Assembly (NCBI GenBank): GCA_944390455.1
Contig: CALXPU010000003.1
Coordinates: 89,882-153,881 of the forward strand
Direction: 5' to 3'
Length of the DNA: 64,000 bases
Source: an uncultured Alphaproteobacteria bacterium
GTDB lineage: Bacteria; Pseudomonadota; Alphaproteobacteria; RF32; CAG-239
Within the stretch, counting starts at the first letter, position 1. The number at the start of each line of letters is the position of its first letter. The translations under genes were made by a program, and so were the position numbers. The notes under the pieces were generated by a model. That model was not told where the DNA came from. It saw only the letters and a list, made by a program, of their open reading frames with translations, and ran no database searches. Shown piece after piece: positions 9,137-17,242 of the stretch.

Positions 9137-9814
9137 TTATCTCCTAATTGTTTGATAGCTTCCGGCCATAAAACCGCCATCGACAATAATATCCTGACCA
9201 CTAATAAACGTATTGGCCGGATTGCCTAAAAAATATACCATCTTGGCTATATCTTCTGGTTCTGCCAAACGATTAATTGCTGTTTTGGCCGCTAATTCCG
9301 CTCTTTTCATCTCATTATTGTTTTGTTGGAACATCTTGGTATTTACGAACCCAGGTGACACTGTATTACAAAGCACATTATAAGGACCATACTCTAAAGC
9401 CAATGTTTTAATCAAACCGACCAACGCATGTTTAGAACATGTATAGGCGGCGCGACCTTCTCGGGATATGCTGGCATATAAAGAACCTATTCCCACGATA
9501 TGACCGCCATGTTCCTTAAAGTAAGAATCGTTGGCTTTTACAATTTCCAATAGTGAGATATAGTTGACGTATTGGGTCTTAATAAACTCTTCCAGAGGTA
9601 TTTCCGACGCAGGCATCGGCTTGTTATAACCGGCACAATGAATGATGACATCAAATTCGGCGCGATGTGTGTCAAACCATTGATGTATTGCCGACATATC
9701 CGATAAGTCTAACTCTGAGCTTCGGGGCGCAACCACCTCGTACCCGCTATGCAGATAAAGTTCTTTTATGGCGCTCCCTATTCCGCCACCGGCACCGGAA
9801 ATAAATGCTCTCAT
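9137..9814 (-). CDS. Short-chain dehydrogenase/reductase (225 aa)
   Basis: A classical SDR. The cofactor motif SGAGGGIGSAI is at the N-terminus, CAGYNKP represents the NAG region, catalytic serine lies in GIGSLYASIS, and Y-x-x-x-K is YTCSKHALVG, followed by NTVSPGFVNTKM and a C-terminal SGQDIIVDGGF. The acidic residue after the second strand (SSELDLSD) suggests some NAD(H) preference, but the substrate cannot be inferred. The ribosome site AAAGGAGGAAG precedes ATG. It sits between cysS (11 bases upstream) and xseB (2 bases downstream), so it is expressed with translation and isoprenoid genes. Confidence 0.9.
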   Translation of the reverse strand: MRAFISGAGGGIGSAIKELYLHSGYEVVAPRSSELDLSDMSAIHQWFDTHRAEFDVIIHCAGYNKPMPASEIPLEEFIKTQYVNYISLLEIVKANDSYFKEHGGHIVGIGSLYASISREGRAAYTCSKHALVGLIKTLALEYGPYNVLCNTVSPGFVNTKMFQQNNNEMKRAELAAKTAINRLAEPEDIAKMVYFLGNPANTFISGQDIIVDGGFMAGSYQTIRR

Positions 9815-9825
9815 ACTTCCTCCTT

Positions 9826-11247
9826 TCAGAGTTTTATCAATTCTATCTCTTTATTCGGTAAATCTTTTACACCAACACCGAGACTTGCCAATTTGTCACG
9901 AATTTCATCAGACTTTGCCCAATCTTTTGCGGCTCTGGCTTCGGCTCTTTGTTCCAATAAGGCTTTAATTTCCGGCGTCACCTCCACAGTTGCTTTTTGT
10001 TTTGGCGCAATATCCTTTAGGAACAAGTGCAAAACATCGTCCACATGCATTAAGAAAGCTAAACGCAAACCTGAGGATTTGCTATTATCTTTGACAACAT
10101 TCCACATATAGGACAGAGCTACAGGTGTTTTCAAATCATCAAACAAATATCCGTCAAATTCGGCAGTTAAGTTAGCCAGCTCTTCTTGTTCTTGAGCTGA
10201 TAAGGTCTTTCCTTCATTTTCAGCCTTAAATGTAGCCACATAATCTGCCAAATTTTCATAAGCTTTCTTTGCTGCGTCCATTGCTTCATCAGAGAATATC
10301 GCTGAACTACGATAATGTGATGTTAAGCAGAAATATTTGTAATGAACCGGCGCATATCCTTTTTCTTTCAATGTATCCAATGTTAAGAAACCACCTTTGG
10401 ATTTACTCATTTTACCGGATTTGTTATTCAAAAATTCCATATGAACCCAAAAGTTTACCCACTCATGACCTAAGTGCGCTTCACTTTGGGCTATTTCATT
10501 TTCGTGGTGAACCGGAATATGGTCAATACCACCGCAGTGAATATCTATTCTCTCGCCTAAATACTTTGTAGACATGGCTGAGCATTCTATATGCCATCCC
10601 GGGTACCCTCTTCCCCATGGAGAATCCCATTGCAAAATCTGATTTTCAAATTTTGATGAGGTAAACCATAATACGAAGTCTGATGGATTACGTTTATTTA
10701 AATCTTGCTCGGTACGGGCGCCATGTTTTAAATCATCGCGGCTTTGTCCTGATAAGCAGCCATATTTCGGGAATTTTGCCGTATCAAAGTAAACATTGCC
10801 ATTTGAAATATATGCAAAACCCTTGTTTTCCAGATCTTTTACAAAATCAATCATATCTTGAATATGCTCAGTTGCACGGCATACCACTGTCGGACGGGCC
10901 AAACCTAATTCTTTGGTATGACGGAAAAAGGCATCTTCATACATTCTGGCAATTTCTAAAACGCTTTTCTTTTCGCGTTCGGCTGCTACTTGCATTTTAT
11001 CTTCACCTTCGTCGCCATCACTGGTTAAGTGTCCTACGTCAGTTACATTCATAACATGCTTAACCTTATAACCGGCTAATTTTAAGGTGTTTACCAATAA
11101 ATCTTCAAATATATAGGTACGCAAATTTCCGATATGTGCATAGTTATATACGGTTGGACCACAACAATACATGGTTACCATCGGTGGGTTTAACGGCTTA
11201 AATTCATCTTTATTTCTGGTCCTTGTATTATATAAATATACACTCAT
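9826..11247 (-). CDS. cysS: Cysteinyl-tRNA synthetase
   Basis: This class I aminoacyl-tRNA synthetase charges tRNA-Cys. HIGN is at residues 38-41 inside YCCGPTVYNYAHIGNLRTY, with zinc ligand cysteine C29. HIECSAM and the HCGGIDHIPVHHENE zinc/active-site segment follow, with KMSKSKG near residue 272 and a C-terminal anticodon-binding region. The 473 residues match family length. The ribosome site AAGGAAAAG precedes ATG. It is the first main gene of the minus-strand operon cysS-SDR-xseB-ispA. A cysteine-codon leader peptide and intrinsic terminator lie directly upstream. Confidence 0.97.
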   Translation of the reverse strand: MSVYLYNTRTRNKDEFKPLNPPMVTMYCCGPTVYNYAHIGNLRTYIFEDLLVNTLKLAGYKVKHVMNVTDVGHLTSDGDEGEDKMQVAAEREKKSVLEIARMYEDAFFRHTKELGLARPTVVCRATEHIQDMIDFVKDLENKGFAYISNGNVYFDTAKFPKYGCLSGQSRDDLKHGARTEQDLNKRNPSDFVLWFTSSKFENQILQWDSPWGRGYPGWHIECSAMSTKYLGERIDIHCGGIDHIPVHHENEIAQSEAHLGHEWVNFWVHMEFLNNKSGKMSKSKGGFLTLDTLKEKGYAPVHYKYFCLTSHYRSSAIFSDEAMDAAKKAYENLADYVATFKAENEGKTLSAQEQEELANLTAEFDGYLFDDLKTPVALSYMWNVVKDNSKSSGLRLAFLMHVDDVLHLFLKDIAPKQKATVEVTPEIKALLEQRAEARAAKDWAKSDEIRDKLASLGVGVKDLPNKEIELIKL

Positions 11248-11270
11248 TTTCTTTTCCTTCTTGTTTTAAC

Positions 11271-11301
11271 AAAAAAGAGACAGTCCTTTTCAGGCTGCCT
11301 C
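11271..11301 (-). terminator. Attenuator terminator in the cysS leader
   Basis: On the minus strand GAGGCAGCCT, a GAAA loop and AGGACTGTCTC pair over about 10 bp with one bulged A and one G-T pair, followed at once by TTTTTT. It sits 24 bases before the cysS start and after the leader peptide, so it must be read through for cysS to be expressed. The arm GGCAGC (11294-11299) can instead pair with GCTGCC (11332-11337), which would form an antiterminator. Confidence 0.85.
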
Positions 11302-11332
11302 ACTTTCTTTTTTCACAGCTGAAACCAGCGTG

Positions 11333-11355
11333 GCAGCAATTCTATGCCTTGCCGC
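11333..11355 (-). promoter_or_regulatory. Leader hairpin (pause/protector stem) overlapping the Cys codons
   Basis: On the minus strand GCGGCAA and TTGCTGC pair over 7 bp (one G-T) around a 9-base loop that contains the leader stop codon. The left arm begins in the last of three Cys codons. The right arm includes GCTGCC, which is also complementary to GGCAGC in the terminator arm. The three mutually exclusive pairings 1:2, 2:3 and 3:4 are the classical attenuation arrangement. A small hairpin GCTG-GTTT-CAGC lies between segments 2 and 3. Confidence 0.75.
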
Positions 11356-11389
11356 AACAACACGCTTTGATTTCATTTATCTGTAACAT
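11342..11389 (-). CDS. Cysteine leader peptide MLQINEIKACCCGKA upstream of cysS
   Basis: A 15-codon open frame with ATG at 11389 and TAG at 11342-11344, preceded by the strong ribosome site AGAGAGGAAAG. Codons 10-12 are TGT TGT TGC, three consecutive cysteines, placed so that a ribosome stalled for lack of charged Cys-tRNA would cover the first leader hairpin arm. The peptide itself probably has no function beyond sensing. The tandem Cys codons, the good ribosome site and the downstream terminator support the call jointly; homology could not be checked. Confidence 0.82.
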   Translation of the reverse strand: MLQINEIKACCCGKA

Positions 11390-11412
11390 CTTTCCTCTCT
11401 TTGTTGGTTGTT

Positions 11413-11441
11413 AGTTTGGTATGTTTTATCATCTTTGTCAA
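11413..11441 (-). promoter_or_regulatory. Possible promoter for the cysS leader transcript
   Basis: A perfect -35 hexamer TTGACA occupies 11441-11436 on the minus strand. At 17-base spacing the -10 position reads CAAACT, a poor match. The location, 24 bases upstream of the leader peptide start, is right for an attenuated transcript, but the -10 box is weak. Confidence 0.4.
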
Positions 11442-11586
11442 GACTTTATCCGGCTTAATTACAGAAAATTTGCTTTTTAGGAACGTAAAATGTTTTTATG
11501 CAAAAAAATCTTGATTTTTTTCTTCCTTTCTCTTATCTTTTTCAAAGTTTTACAATTTTTATTTTAATCATTAATTCTATTATTTT

Positions 11587-12135
11587 ATGGTACATTTAAC
11601 TTTTGTTCGTTGCGCTGACTTGAATGCTTACGGCAGTATTTCCCTTGCTCACGCTAAGGCTTTATTTCTACTTTCTCGACTTATTGTTGAAAAATTCGGA
11701 AAACCGCAAGTGCTTTATGCTTCAGGTAATGACGAGGCTATTGCTTCTGCTCAAATTCTTAATCTGGGGTGTTCTGTTCGCGGAATTTTGGAAACAACGG
11801 CTCTTAATCACAAGGCTTCAGTTTCTGATACCAGAGCTTTTTTAGATTATCTTGAGAAAGAAGCCGAGCAAATTAACGCTGCACACGTTCTTTTGGTTTG
11901 CACTCATGAAGCGTTTGATAAAATTTTTCATAAAACGCCGATTTTTGCAAATGCTTACACTTTGTGCGCGCCAACCTGGAATAATATTATTCATAATTAC
12001 CAAGAAATGTGGTCGCCTTTTGTCTTATCTGACACTGATCCGCATCCGATTGATAATATTTCTCGGATACCTTGCAGCGCTTACGACTGCTTACTTATTG
12101 AAAAAACACTTCGTGAGTACAGTCGTTCTTATTAA
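11587..12135 (+). CDS. Hypothetical protein, possible degenerate histidine-phosphatase fold (182 aa)
   Basis: The start MVHLTFVRCADLNAYGS and the later HVLLVCTHEAFDKIF are laid out like the RHG...H motifs of the phosphoglycerate mutase/histidine phosphatase superfamily, and YASGNDEAIASAQIL resembles the segment following the catalytic loop. The RHG catalytic triad is RCA here, so if it is that fold it is probably inactive. No other family suggests itself. No convincing ribosome site precedes ATG 11587, and the upstream 120 bases are very AT-rich. A terminator follows. Confidence 0.6.
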   Translation: MVHLTFVRCADLNAYGSISLAHAKALFLLSRLIVEKFGKPQVLYASGNDEAIASAQILNLGCSVRGILETTALNHKASVSDTRAFLDYLEKEAEQINAAHVLLVCTHEAFDKIFHKTPIFANAYTLCAPTWNNIIHNYQEMWSPFVLSDTDPHPIDNISRIPCSAYDCLLIEKTLREYSRSY

Positions 12136-12145
12136 AACAATTAAA

Positions 12146-12182
12146 CCCCTAACAGATTATTTCTGTACAGGGGCTTTTTTTT
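12146..12182 (+). terminator. Rho-independent terminator
   Basis: CCCCT...AGGGG with an inner ACAGA/TCTGT stem is followed by eight T residues. It ends the 11587-12135 gene. Confidence 0.8.
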
Positions 12183-12201
12183 ATAGATTGTTTATTTCTG
12201 A

Positions 12202-12807
12202 TTATCCGTTTATTTGCTGTACTAATACCGCAACATTTGTAATAAATAATTTAACCGATATGGCTAGTAAAACCATTCCGAAAAATTTCTTCATCACATA
12301 TATTGTCGCTCCGCTTAAATGCTTTTTAAAAAAGCGTGACAATCTTATTGTTCCATATATAGCCATACAGTTTAGCAATACGGCTATCAACACATTGATG
12401 TCTGCGTATTGTGACCGAATTGCCAGTAGTGCCGTTAACACACCTGCTCCGACAAACAACGGAAAAACAACCGGTACAAAAGTGGCATCACTTGAAATAT
12501 CCGTTCCTTCACTTACCAAATTAATGTCTAAAATCATCTCTAAGCTGAACAAAAAGACAATTAAAGCACCGGCTATCGCAAATGATGAAATATCCAAGCC
12601 AAATAACTTCAAAAACGCCTCTCCGGCATAAAAGAAAAACACTAACAATACCAGCGAGTACCAAAATGCTCGGCGGGCACTGATGTGTATTCCTTTATTT
12701 TGCAAGTTAATAACTATCGGGATGTTTCCAGGTATATCCGTAATTGCTAATAATACGACAAACGCACTTAATAACTCTCGAATATTAAACTCTGAAAAGA
12801 AATTCAT
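12202..12807 (-). CDS. MarC-family (UPF0056) integral membrane protein
   Basis: The 201-residue protein has six predicted membrane helices and the MarC-family features LLAITDIPGNIPIVINL near the N-terminus, a central SLEMILDINLVSEGTDISSDATFVPVVFPLFVG segment in outline, and a C-terminal GMVLLAISVKLFITNV. The family's transport substrate is unknown, and the old link to multiple antibiotic resistance is not supported for most members. It is 20 bases downstream of nrdB, so possibly co-transcribed with nrdAB. Confidence 0.9.
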   Translation of the reverse strand: MNFFSEFNIRELLSAFVVLLAITDIPGNIPIVINLQNKGIHISARRAFWYSLVLLVFFFYAGEAFLKLFGLDISSFAIAGALIVFLFSLEMILDINLVSEGTDISSDATFVPVVFPLFVGAGVLTALLAIRSQYADINVLIAVLLNCMAIYGTIRLSRFFKKHLSGATIYVMKKFFGMVLLAISVKLFITNVAVLVQQING

Positions 12808-12826
12808 CGCTGCACCTATTTATTAA

Positions 12827-13861
12827 TTAAATTTCATCCCATCCTTCTACTGCCGTACTCTGATTGTATGACGATACATTGGCTTCAAAGAAATTTCCTT
12901 TTACATTTCCTTCACCATTCGTATCGGCGACTTTTTCTAATTGCTTATACGGATTTGTATCGTAACCTTCATATCTCGGCTGTAGACCGATATCCTTTAA
13001 CCGTTTATTGGCAATAAATTTTGTATATTCTTCTATTGTCTTTTCGGTTATTCCAATAATATTGCCGCCAATGATATGGTTGCTCCACGCAATCTCTTGT
13101 TCTACGGCTTTATCAAACATTGCATATATCTCATCTTGGTTAAAAAATCCTGAATTTTCTTTCATGATTTCTCTAATCATATTGGCAAATATCACACAAT
13201 GCGTTAACTCGTCACGGTTAATATATTTTATTTCATCCGCCGTTCCGATCATCAAACTTCTGGACGCCAAGTTGTAGAAGAAATTAAATCCATTATAGAA
13301 ATATACACCTTCCAGTAGATAGTTTGCAATCAATACGCGGGCGAAATTTACATCGCTCTTGTTATCTATGAAGTTCTGATAAATTTCAGCAATATATTTA
13401 TTTCTTTCCAACAAAATCTTGTCTTCACGCCACTTATCATATATTTCCGCACGCTTTGCTGCCGGAATGATACTCTCTATGATGTATGCATAACTTTGAG
13501 AGTGCACGGCTTCTTGGTAGGTTTGAATGGCTAAAATAAGATTAACTTCCGGCGCGGTAATATATTCACTGATGTTTGGCAAATTGTTGGTTTGAATACT
13601 ATCCAAAAATACCAAAAATGATAATATGCCGTCATAAGCTCTTTTCTCAGATGCTGTCAATTCATCATATGCGCGCTTATCATCAAACAACGACACTTTC
13701 TCCGGGATCCAAAAGTTTTCCATCATTAAGCGATAAACTTTATTTGCCCATTGATATTTTACGTTATTCAAATTGAATAAATTGGTCACATTACCGCCAA
13801 TCATGCGACGATTAATGATTTCATCATTACCTTCAATATTAAACAGTTTTTTTCTTTGCAT
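12827..13861 (-). CDS. nrdB: Ribonucleoside-diphosphate reductase beta subunit NrdB (class Ia)
   Basis: NrdB carries the diferric-tyrosyl radical cofactor used by NrdA to make deoxynucleotides. Metal-ligand segments include ILAIQTYQEAVHSQSYAYI and YINRDELTHCVIF, and the C-terminus ends in the acidic Y-containing tail needed for NrdA docking. A longer in-frame start (13894) overlaps nrdA, but the ATG at 13861 is preceded by AAGGAGAG, lies 13 bases after the nrdA stop, and gives the usual start MQRKKLFNIEGND. The protein is 344 residues. Confidence 0.95.
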   Translation of the reverse strand: MQRKKLFNIEGNDEIINRRMIGGNVTNLFNLNNVKYQWANKVYRLMMENFWIPEKVSLFDDKRAYDELTASEKRAYDGILSFLVFLDSIQTNNLPNISEYITAPEVNLILAIQTYQEAVHSQSYAYIIESIIPAAKRAEIYDKWREDKILLERNKYIAEIYQNFIDNKSDVNFARVLIANYLLEGVYFYNGFNFFYNLASRSLMIGTADEIKYINRDELTHCVIFANMIREIMKENSGFFNQDEIYAMFDKAVEQEIAWSNHIIGGNIIGITEKTIEEYTKFIANKRLKDIGLQPRYEGYDTNPYKQLEKVADTNGEGNVKGNFFEANVSSYNQSTAVEGWDEI

Positions 13862-13874
13862 TGTTCTCTCCTTA

Positions 13875-16154
13875 TTAGCCTGCGCAGCTGACACATTCTT
13901 CTTTTTCCAGACTTGATCCGTCTTTTTGAATCGTTCTGGTGTAGTATAGGGTTTTTATATCTTTTTTCCATGCGCTCATAATCGTATCATATATGTCTTT
14001 TGCTCGAATATTACGATTTAAGTTATACATCAGTTCTATGGAAATTCCCGTATCTATCCACTTATTTATGCGTGACATAACGTCTATTACCGTTTCTTGA
14101 TTAATATTGCGGTTTTCTTGATAGAACCAGAATTTTTCTCGAATATACGGCGGGCAGTTCGGTATAGAACCTTTACCATGTGTTTCTACAAAAAACTTGC
14201 TGTAAATCGGTAATACCGATGCCGTGCACCCTTGTATCAATGAAGAGCTGGTATTTGGAGCAATCGCTGCAATTTGGCTGTTACGGATACCATATTTTTT
14301 TAGGTCCGTAAAAATTTGCGACCACTCTGTAGGATGCTTCGCGTTTTTTGCAAACCAAATTTCGTCGTGCCCTAAAATAATCCCTTTGCTCCAATCCGAG
14401 CCTTCATAAGCGCCGAAACAACCTTTGGCTTTCGCTAACTTAATTGATGCTCTGATATTGTACAGTGCGATTTTTTCAAACAGCTCGTCAACGTATTCCG
14501 CTGACAAAATATAAGGAACATTGTTTTTAGCCAATTTATCCGCTAACCCCATTGCACCGACACCGATTGTACGATAGCGCTTATTGTGTTGTTGTCCCTC
14601 TAAAACAGGCACTTTCGTGAAATCTATCGCATTATCCAGCAAGCGAACGGATGTTTCGCACACACTTTCCAATTCTTCATCAGAATCTATATTGGCCAAG
14701 TTTATGGAAACTAAATTGCAAACGTGTACCAAACCTTCTGTTGCTCGTCTGGTAACTTTACCATTTTCCAAAACATCATCTTCTATGTGGCTCGGGCGAA
14801 CGTTACTATGTGATTCTGTGCAAAGATTGGTTCCTACAATTAAACCATCATGTTTATTTGGGTTATACTTATTCAACGTATCCTTAAAAGCAATATAAGG
14901 CATGCCGGTTTCTATTTGTGAACGCATTACTTTTTTCAGCAATTCCTTCGCCGGATAGAATTTGTATAGTTCCAATTTACCGAATGATGCTTCCAAATAT
15001 AACTGATTATAGGCCTTTTCAAATTCTTTTCCCCATAAATTGGCAAGCTCAATGCCGTATTTGGTTCGAACTTCATGTGGATCCACCATTAACCAATCTT
15101 CGTTGTTTTCCACTTTTTCCATAAATAAATCCGGCACCACAATTTGCGGGAATATATCATATGCTTTCATGCGTTGATCACCATTTTCCGTTCTCAACTC
15201 TAAGAAATCTTCAATATCCAAATGCCACATATCCAAAGAAACGGTTACCGCCCCTTTTCTCTTGCCTTGTTGATTTACGGCCACTGCGGTATCATTCAAA
15301 ATACGAATCCATGGTATAACACCTCCCGATGAATTCTTTATTCCTTTAATACGCGCGCCTTTGGCTCTGACGCGAGAAATATTTACGCCGACACCTCCGC
15401 CAAATTTTGATATTGATGCTACTTGGTCTATCACATAAAATATGGACTCTCTTGTATCATCCATCGCCGTTATAAAGCAGGAACTCAAATTGCCGTTAGG
15501 ACGTCTTAAATTCATCAGAAGCGGTGTTCCCAAAGAAATTTTACGGTCTGCCAACTTTTCATATGTATCTTTAACTTTTGCCATACGTGTCGCTTTATCT
15601 TCGTTTTGCTCTATCAGCAAAGCTATGGATAAAAACATATCTTGAGGCAATTCCACAATATTGTCATTAAATTCGCACAAATAACGTTTGATTAAAAGAT
15701 TGGCACCGGCATAATCATACACCATATCAAATTCAGGTTTAATGAAGTTTGCGGCCTCTTTAATTTCTGCATCCGTATATTTTTCTTTAATAACAGAATC
15801 ATAAATATTATTGCTGATAGCATACTCTAAAAAGCGCTCGTAATTATATGGCGTTTCATTTTTGGGAACTTGACGAAGCTGCGATACTTTTTTGTAAAGA
15901 GCCAACATTTTCATACGGCCAGCCACATTTTTCCACTCCGGCTCCTCAACCGATGTTAGATTTAGGACATTCATCGTTAACGCATTAAACAAATCCGATG
16001 TCGTCATTTCATCTTTCAAATATTCATCCAAATTTAGAAGCGGTTTGTGAGTATCAAGTTGATAACCTTTACAAACTTCATTTAACAATCTTTGGAGCTT
16101 AAATATTGAAAATTCTTCTTTTTTTCCATTTCTTTTAATTAAATTCACAGCCAT
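13875..16154 (-). CDS. nrdA: Ribonucleoside-diphosphate reductase alpha subunit NrdA
   Basis: The large subunit of aerobic class I ribonucleotide reductase. An ATP-cone-like start (MAVNLIKRNGKKEEFSIFKLQ) precedes the ten-stranded barrel. Active-site segments NLCTESHSNVRP and LVHVCNLVSINLAN are present, as are FGGGVGVNISRVRAKG and the C-terminal redox pair CVSCAG, which receives electrons from thioredoxin or glutaredoxin. ATG 16154 with AGAGGGAAAA just upstream is preferred to an ATG 21 bases earlier. The stop is 13 bases before the nrdB start, so the two genes form an operon. Confidence 0.96.
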   Translation of the reverse strand: MAVNLIKRNGKKEEFSIFKLQRLLNEVCKGYQLDTHKPLLNLDEYLKDEMTTSDLFNALTMNVLNLTSVEEPEWKNVAGRMKMLALYKKVSQLRQVPKNETPYNYERFLEYAISNNIYDSVIKEKYTDAEIKEAANFIKPEFDMVYDYAGANLLIKRYLCEFNDNIVELPQDMFLSIALLIEQNEDKATRMAKVKDTYEKLADRKISLGTPLLMNLRRPNGNLSSCFITAMDDTRESIFYVIDQVASISKFGGGVGVNISRVRAKGARIKGIKNSSGGVIPWIRILNDTAVAVNQQGKRKGAVTVSLDMWHLDIEDFLELRTENGDQRMKAYDIFPQIVVPDLFMEKVENNEDWLMVDPHEVRTKYGIELANLWGKEFEKAYNQLYLEASFGKLELYKFYPAKELLKKVMRSQIETGMPYIAFKDTLNKYNPNKHDGLIVGTNLCTESHSNVRPSHIEDDVLENGKVTRRATEGLVHVCNLVSINLANIDSDEELESVCETSVRLLDNAIDFTKVPVLEGQQHNKRYRTIGVGAMGLADKLAKNNVPYILSAEYVDELFEKIALYNIRASIKLAKAKGCFGAYEGSDWSKGIILGHDEIWFAKNAKHPTEWSQIFTDLKKYGIRNSQIAAIAPNTSSSLIQGCTASVLPIYSKFFVETHGKGSIPNCPPYIREKFWFYQENRNINQETVIDVMSRINKWIDTGISIELMYNLNRNIRAKDIYDTIMSAWKKDIKTLYYTRTIQKDGSSLEKEECVSCAG

Positions 16155-16481
16155 TTTTCCCTCTTTATTCAGCAATTATTTGTGGGCAGTATAAGTACGA
16201 GTTTTGGTGCTGTAAAGTAATGGATAAAGTTATACTAAGATTTTTTCTGCATTGTCCAGACTGTTACAAATAAGCCTTTCTTTTGCATTTTTTTGCATAA
16301 TTAGTGACTAAAATTTTAATTTATGTACATGAAATATAAAACTATTTTTTATGTCACTATAAGCTCTTACAGAATTTTTTATAATTATTTTTCACAATTT
16401 CAAAAAAAATGCTTGCATTTATATTTTTTTTGGCATAGATATGTTTTTGCTCAAGATGATTGAGATATTACCACAGATGAT
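16155..16481. promoter_or_regulatory. nrdA and tRNA-Gln upstream region with a distant inverted repeat
   Basis: The 327-base gap holds promoters for nrdA (minus) and tRNA-Gln (plus). TAGTGAC at 16302-16308 and GTCACTA at 16353-16359 form a 7-bp inverted repeat 44 bases apart. I do not see a clear pair of NrdR boxes. For the tRNA, TTGCAT (16413-16418), 17 bases, then TAGATA (16436-16441) is a reasonable promoter placed 41 bases before the mature 5' end. Confidence 0.45.
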
Positions 16482-16556
16482 TGGGGTGTCGCCAAGTGGT
16501 AAGGCATCGGCTTTTGGTGCCGACATTCGTTGGTTCGAATCCAGCCACCCCAGCCA
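16482..16556 (+). tRNA. tRNA-Gln (anticodon UUG)
   Basis: A full cloverleaf of 75 bases. The acceptor stem TGGGGTG / CACCCCA (7 bp), discriminator G and encoded CCA are present. The anticodon stem TCGGC / GCCGA encloses the loop TTTTGGT, with anticodon TTG reading CAA. The T arm contains GGTTCGAATCC. Its 3' end is the left attachment site of the 45 kb island, and the gene remains complete. Confidence 0.96.
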
Positions 16557-16558
16557 CA
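16539..16558 (+). repeat. attL: 20-bp direct repeat at the 3' end of tRNA-Gln
   Basis: ATCCAGCCACCCCAGCCACA covers the tRNA 3' end and two bases beyond. The identical 20-mer occurs at 61587-61606. Flanking bases differ (cgA...TT here, cgc...GA there), so the identity is confined to the core, as expected for tyrosine-integrase attachment sites in tRNA genes. Confidence 0.88.
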
Positions 16559-16565
16559 TTTTGCA

Positions 16566-16590
16566 AAGTCGCTGTTTTAGCGACTTTTTC
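16566..16590 (+). terminator. Terminator downstream of tRNA-Gln, supplied by the island
   Basis: AAGTCGCT / AGCGACTT form an 8-bp perfect stem with a GTTTT loop followed by TTTC. It lies 9 bases after the tRNA, on the island side of the attachment core. Confidence 0.85.
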
Positions 16591-17242
16591 TTTTATTTTC
16601 AAGTATTTAACCTTGTCCGAAAATTTATCTTACTATCTACCTAAATTCCAATCATCTTCGGACAACTTTTTATAACATTCTTTATTTTTCAATATGTTAA
16701 TAAAATTTATATCTCATTAGGTTTGGGATATTAAATAATGATTATATCAAAGTTTGTGACATCAACGACGAATTATTTTTATCTAAAACTTACGCACAGA
16801 TTGAATTTTTATCGCTCCGATTTAATGAATAACACGACAATATAAATGCGAGAGTTCATCAATCATATTGGTTAAATGACTTAAGATGCTAGGATTTAAC
16901 TATCTCTGTCTCTTTTTTTATATTATGCATAAGGTTGCTATAACCGGTATCGGATACCTAAGGTGCCATACCTTATACGGGAGCGATAGCCTGGCACATA
17001 CCGTACCGGATACTATACAGCCGTATATGGCAGGATCCCCTTCTATAGGCGGGTAAAAAAGCCTTTACGTGCGAAGATGTTTTAATCATAACCTTTTCAG
17101 TAGCTTACACCTAAAGACAACTTTCCGCTATGCATAGCAAGAAGTTATAAATCAATATCTGTTTTATTTTCGTTACAAAAAGTAATTAATCATTTTACTT
17201 TTCCAAAATTACTTAATATATTTTTAGCAAGAGGTATATTAT
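16591..17242. other. Gene-free island left end with a GC-rich, repeat-dense patch
   Basis: I see no credible gene in these 650 bases. Between about 16930 and 17060 the composition changes abruptly to GC-rich, with many small repeats: hairpin TAAGGT-GCCAT-ACCTTA (16959-16975), near-palindrome GGTATC/GGATACC (16946-16958), CGGATAC repeated at 16951 and 17007, and GTGCCA (16964) inverted as TGGCAC (16992). This could be a structured RNA or a protein-binding/processing region of the element. AACACGACA at 16831-16839 is one of four such motifs in the island, and 17127-17150 carries a recurring hairpin-type repeat. Confidence 0.5.

Noticed and set aside
9749..11054. Several plus-strand frames inside cysS
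   Set aside because: Antisense shadows of a fully conserved aminoacyl-tRNA synthetase.
11288..11374. 28-codon frame MKSKRVVAARHRIAA... in the cysS leader
   Set aside because: It overlaps the Cys leader in another frame, lacks a ribosome site as good as that of the 15-codon leader, has no Cys codons, and runs into the terminator stem.
11852..12631. 259-codon plus-strand frame over the 11587 gene end and marC
   Set aside because: It spans a terminator and an antisense stretch of marC; the translation is Phe/Leu/Ile-rich noise.
16302..16359. NrdR operator upstream of nrdA
   Set aside because: The TAGTGAC/GTCACTA repeat does not match the usual paired 16-bp NrdR boxes; kept only as an unexplained inverted repeat.
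16441..16675. Small frames across tRNA-Gln
   Set aside because: They coincide with a perfect tRNA cloverleaf and are not protein-like.
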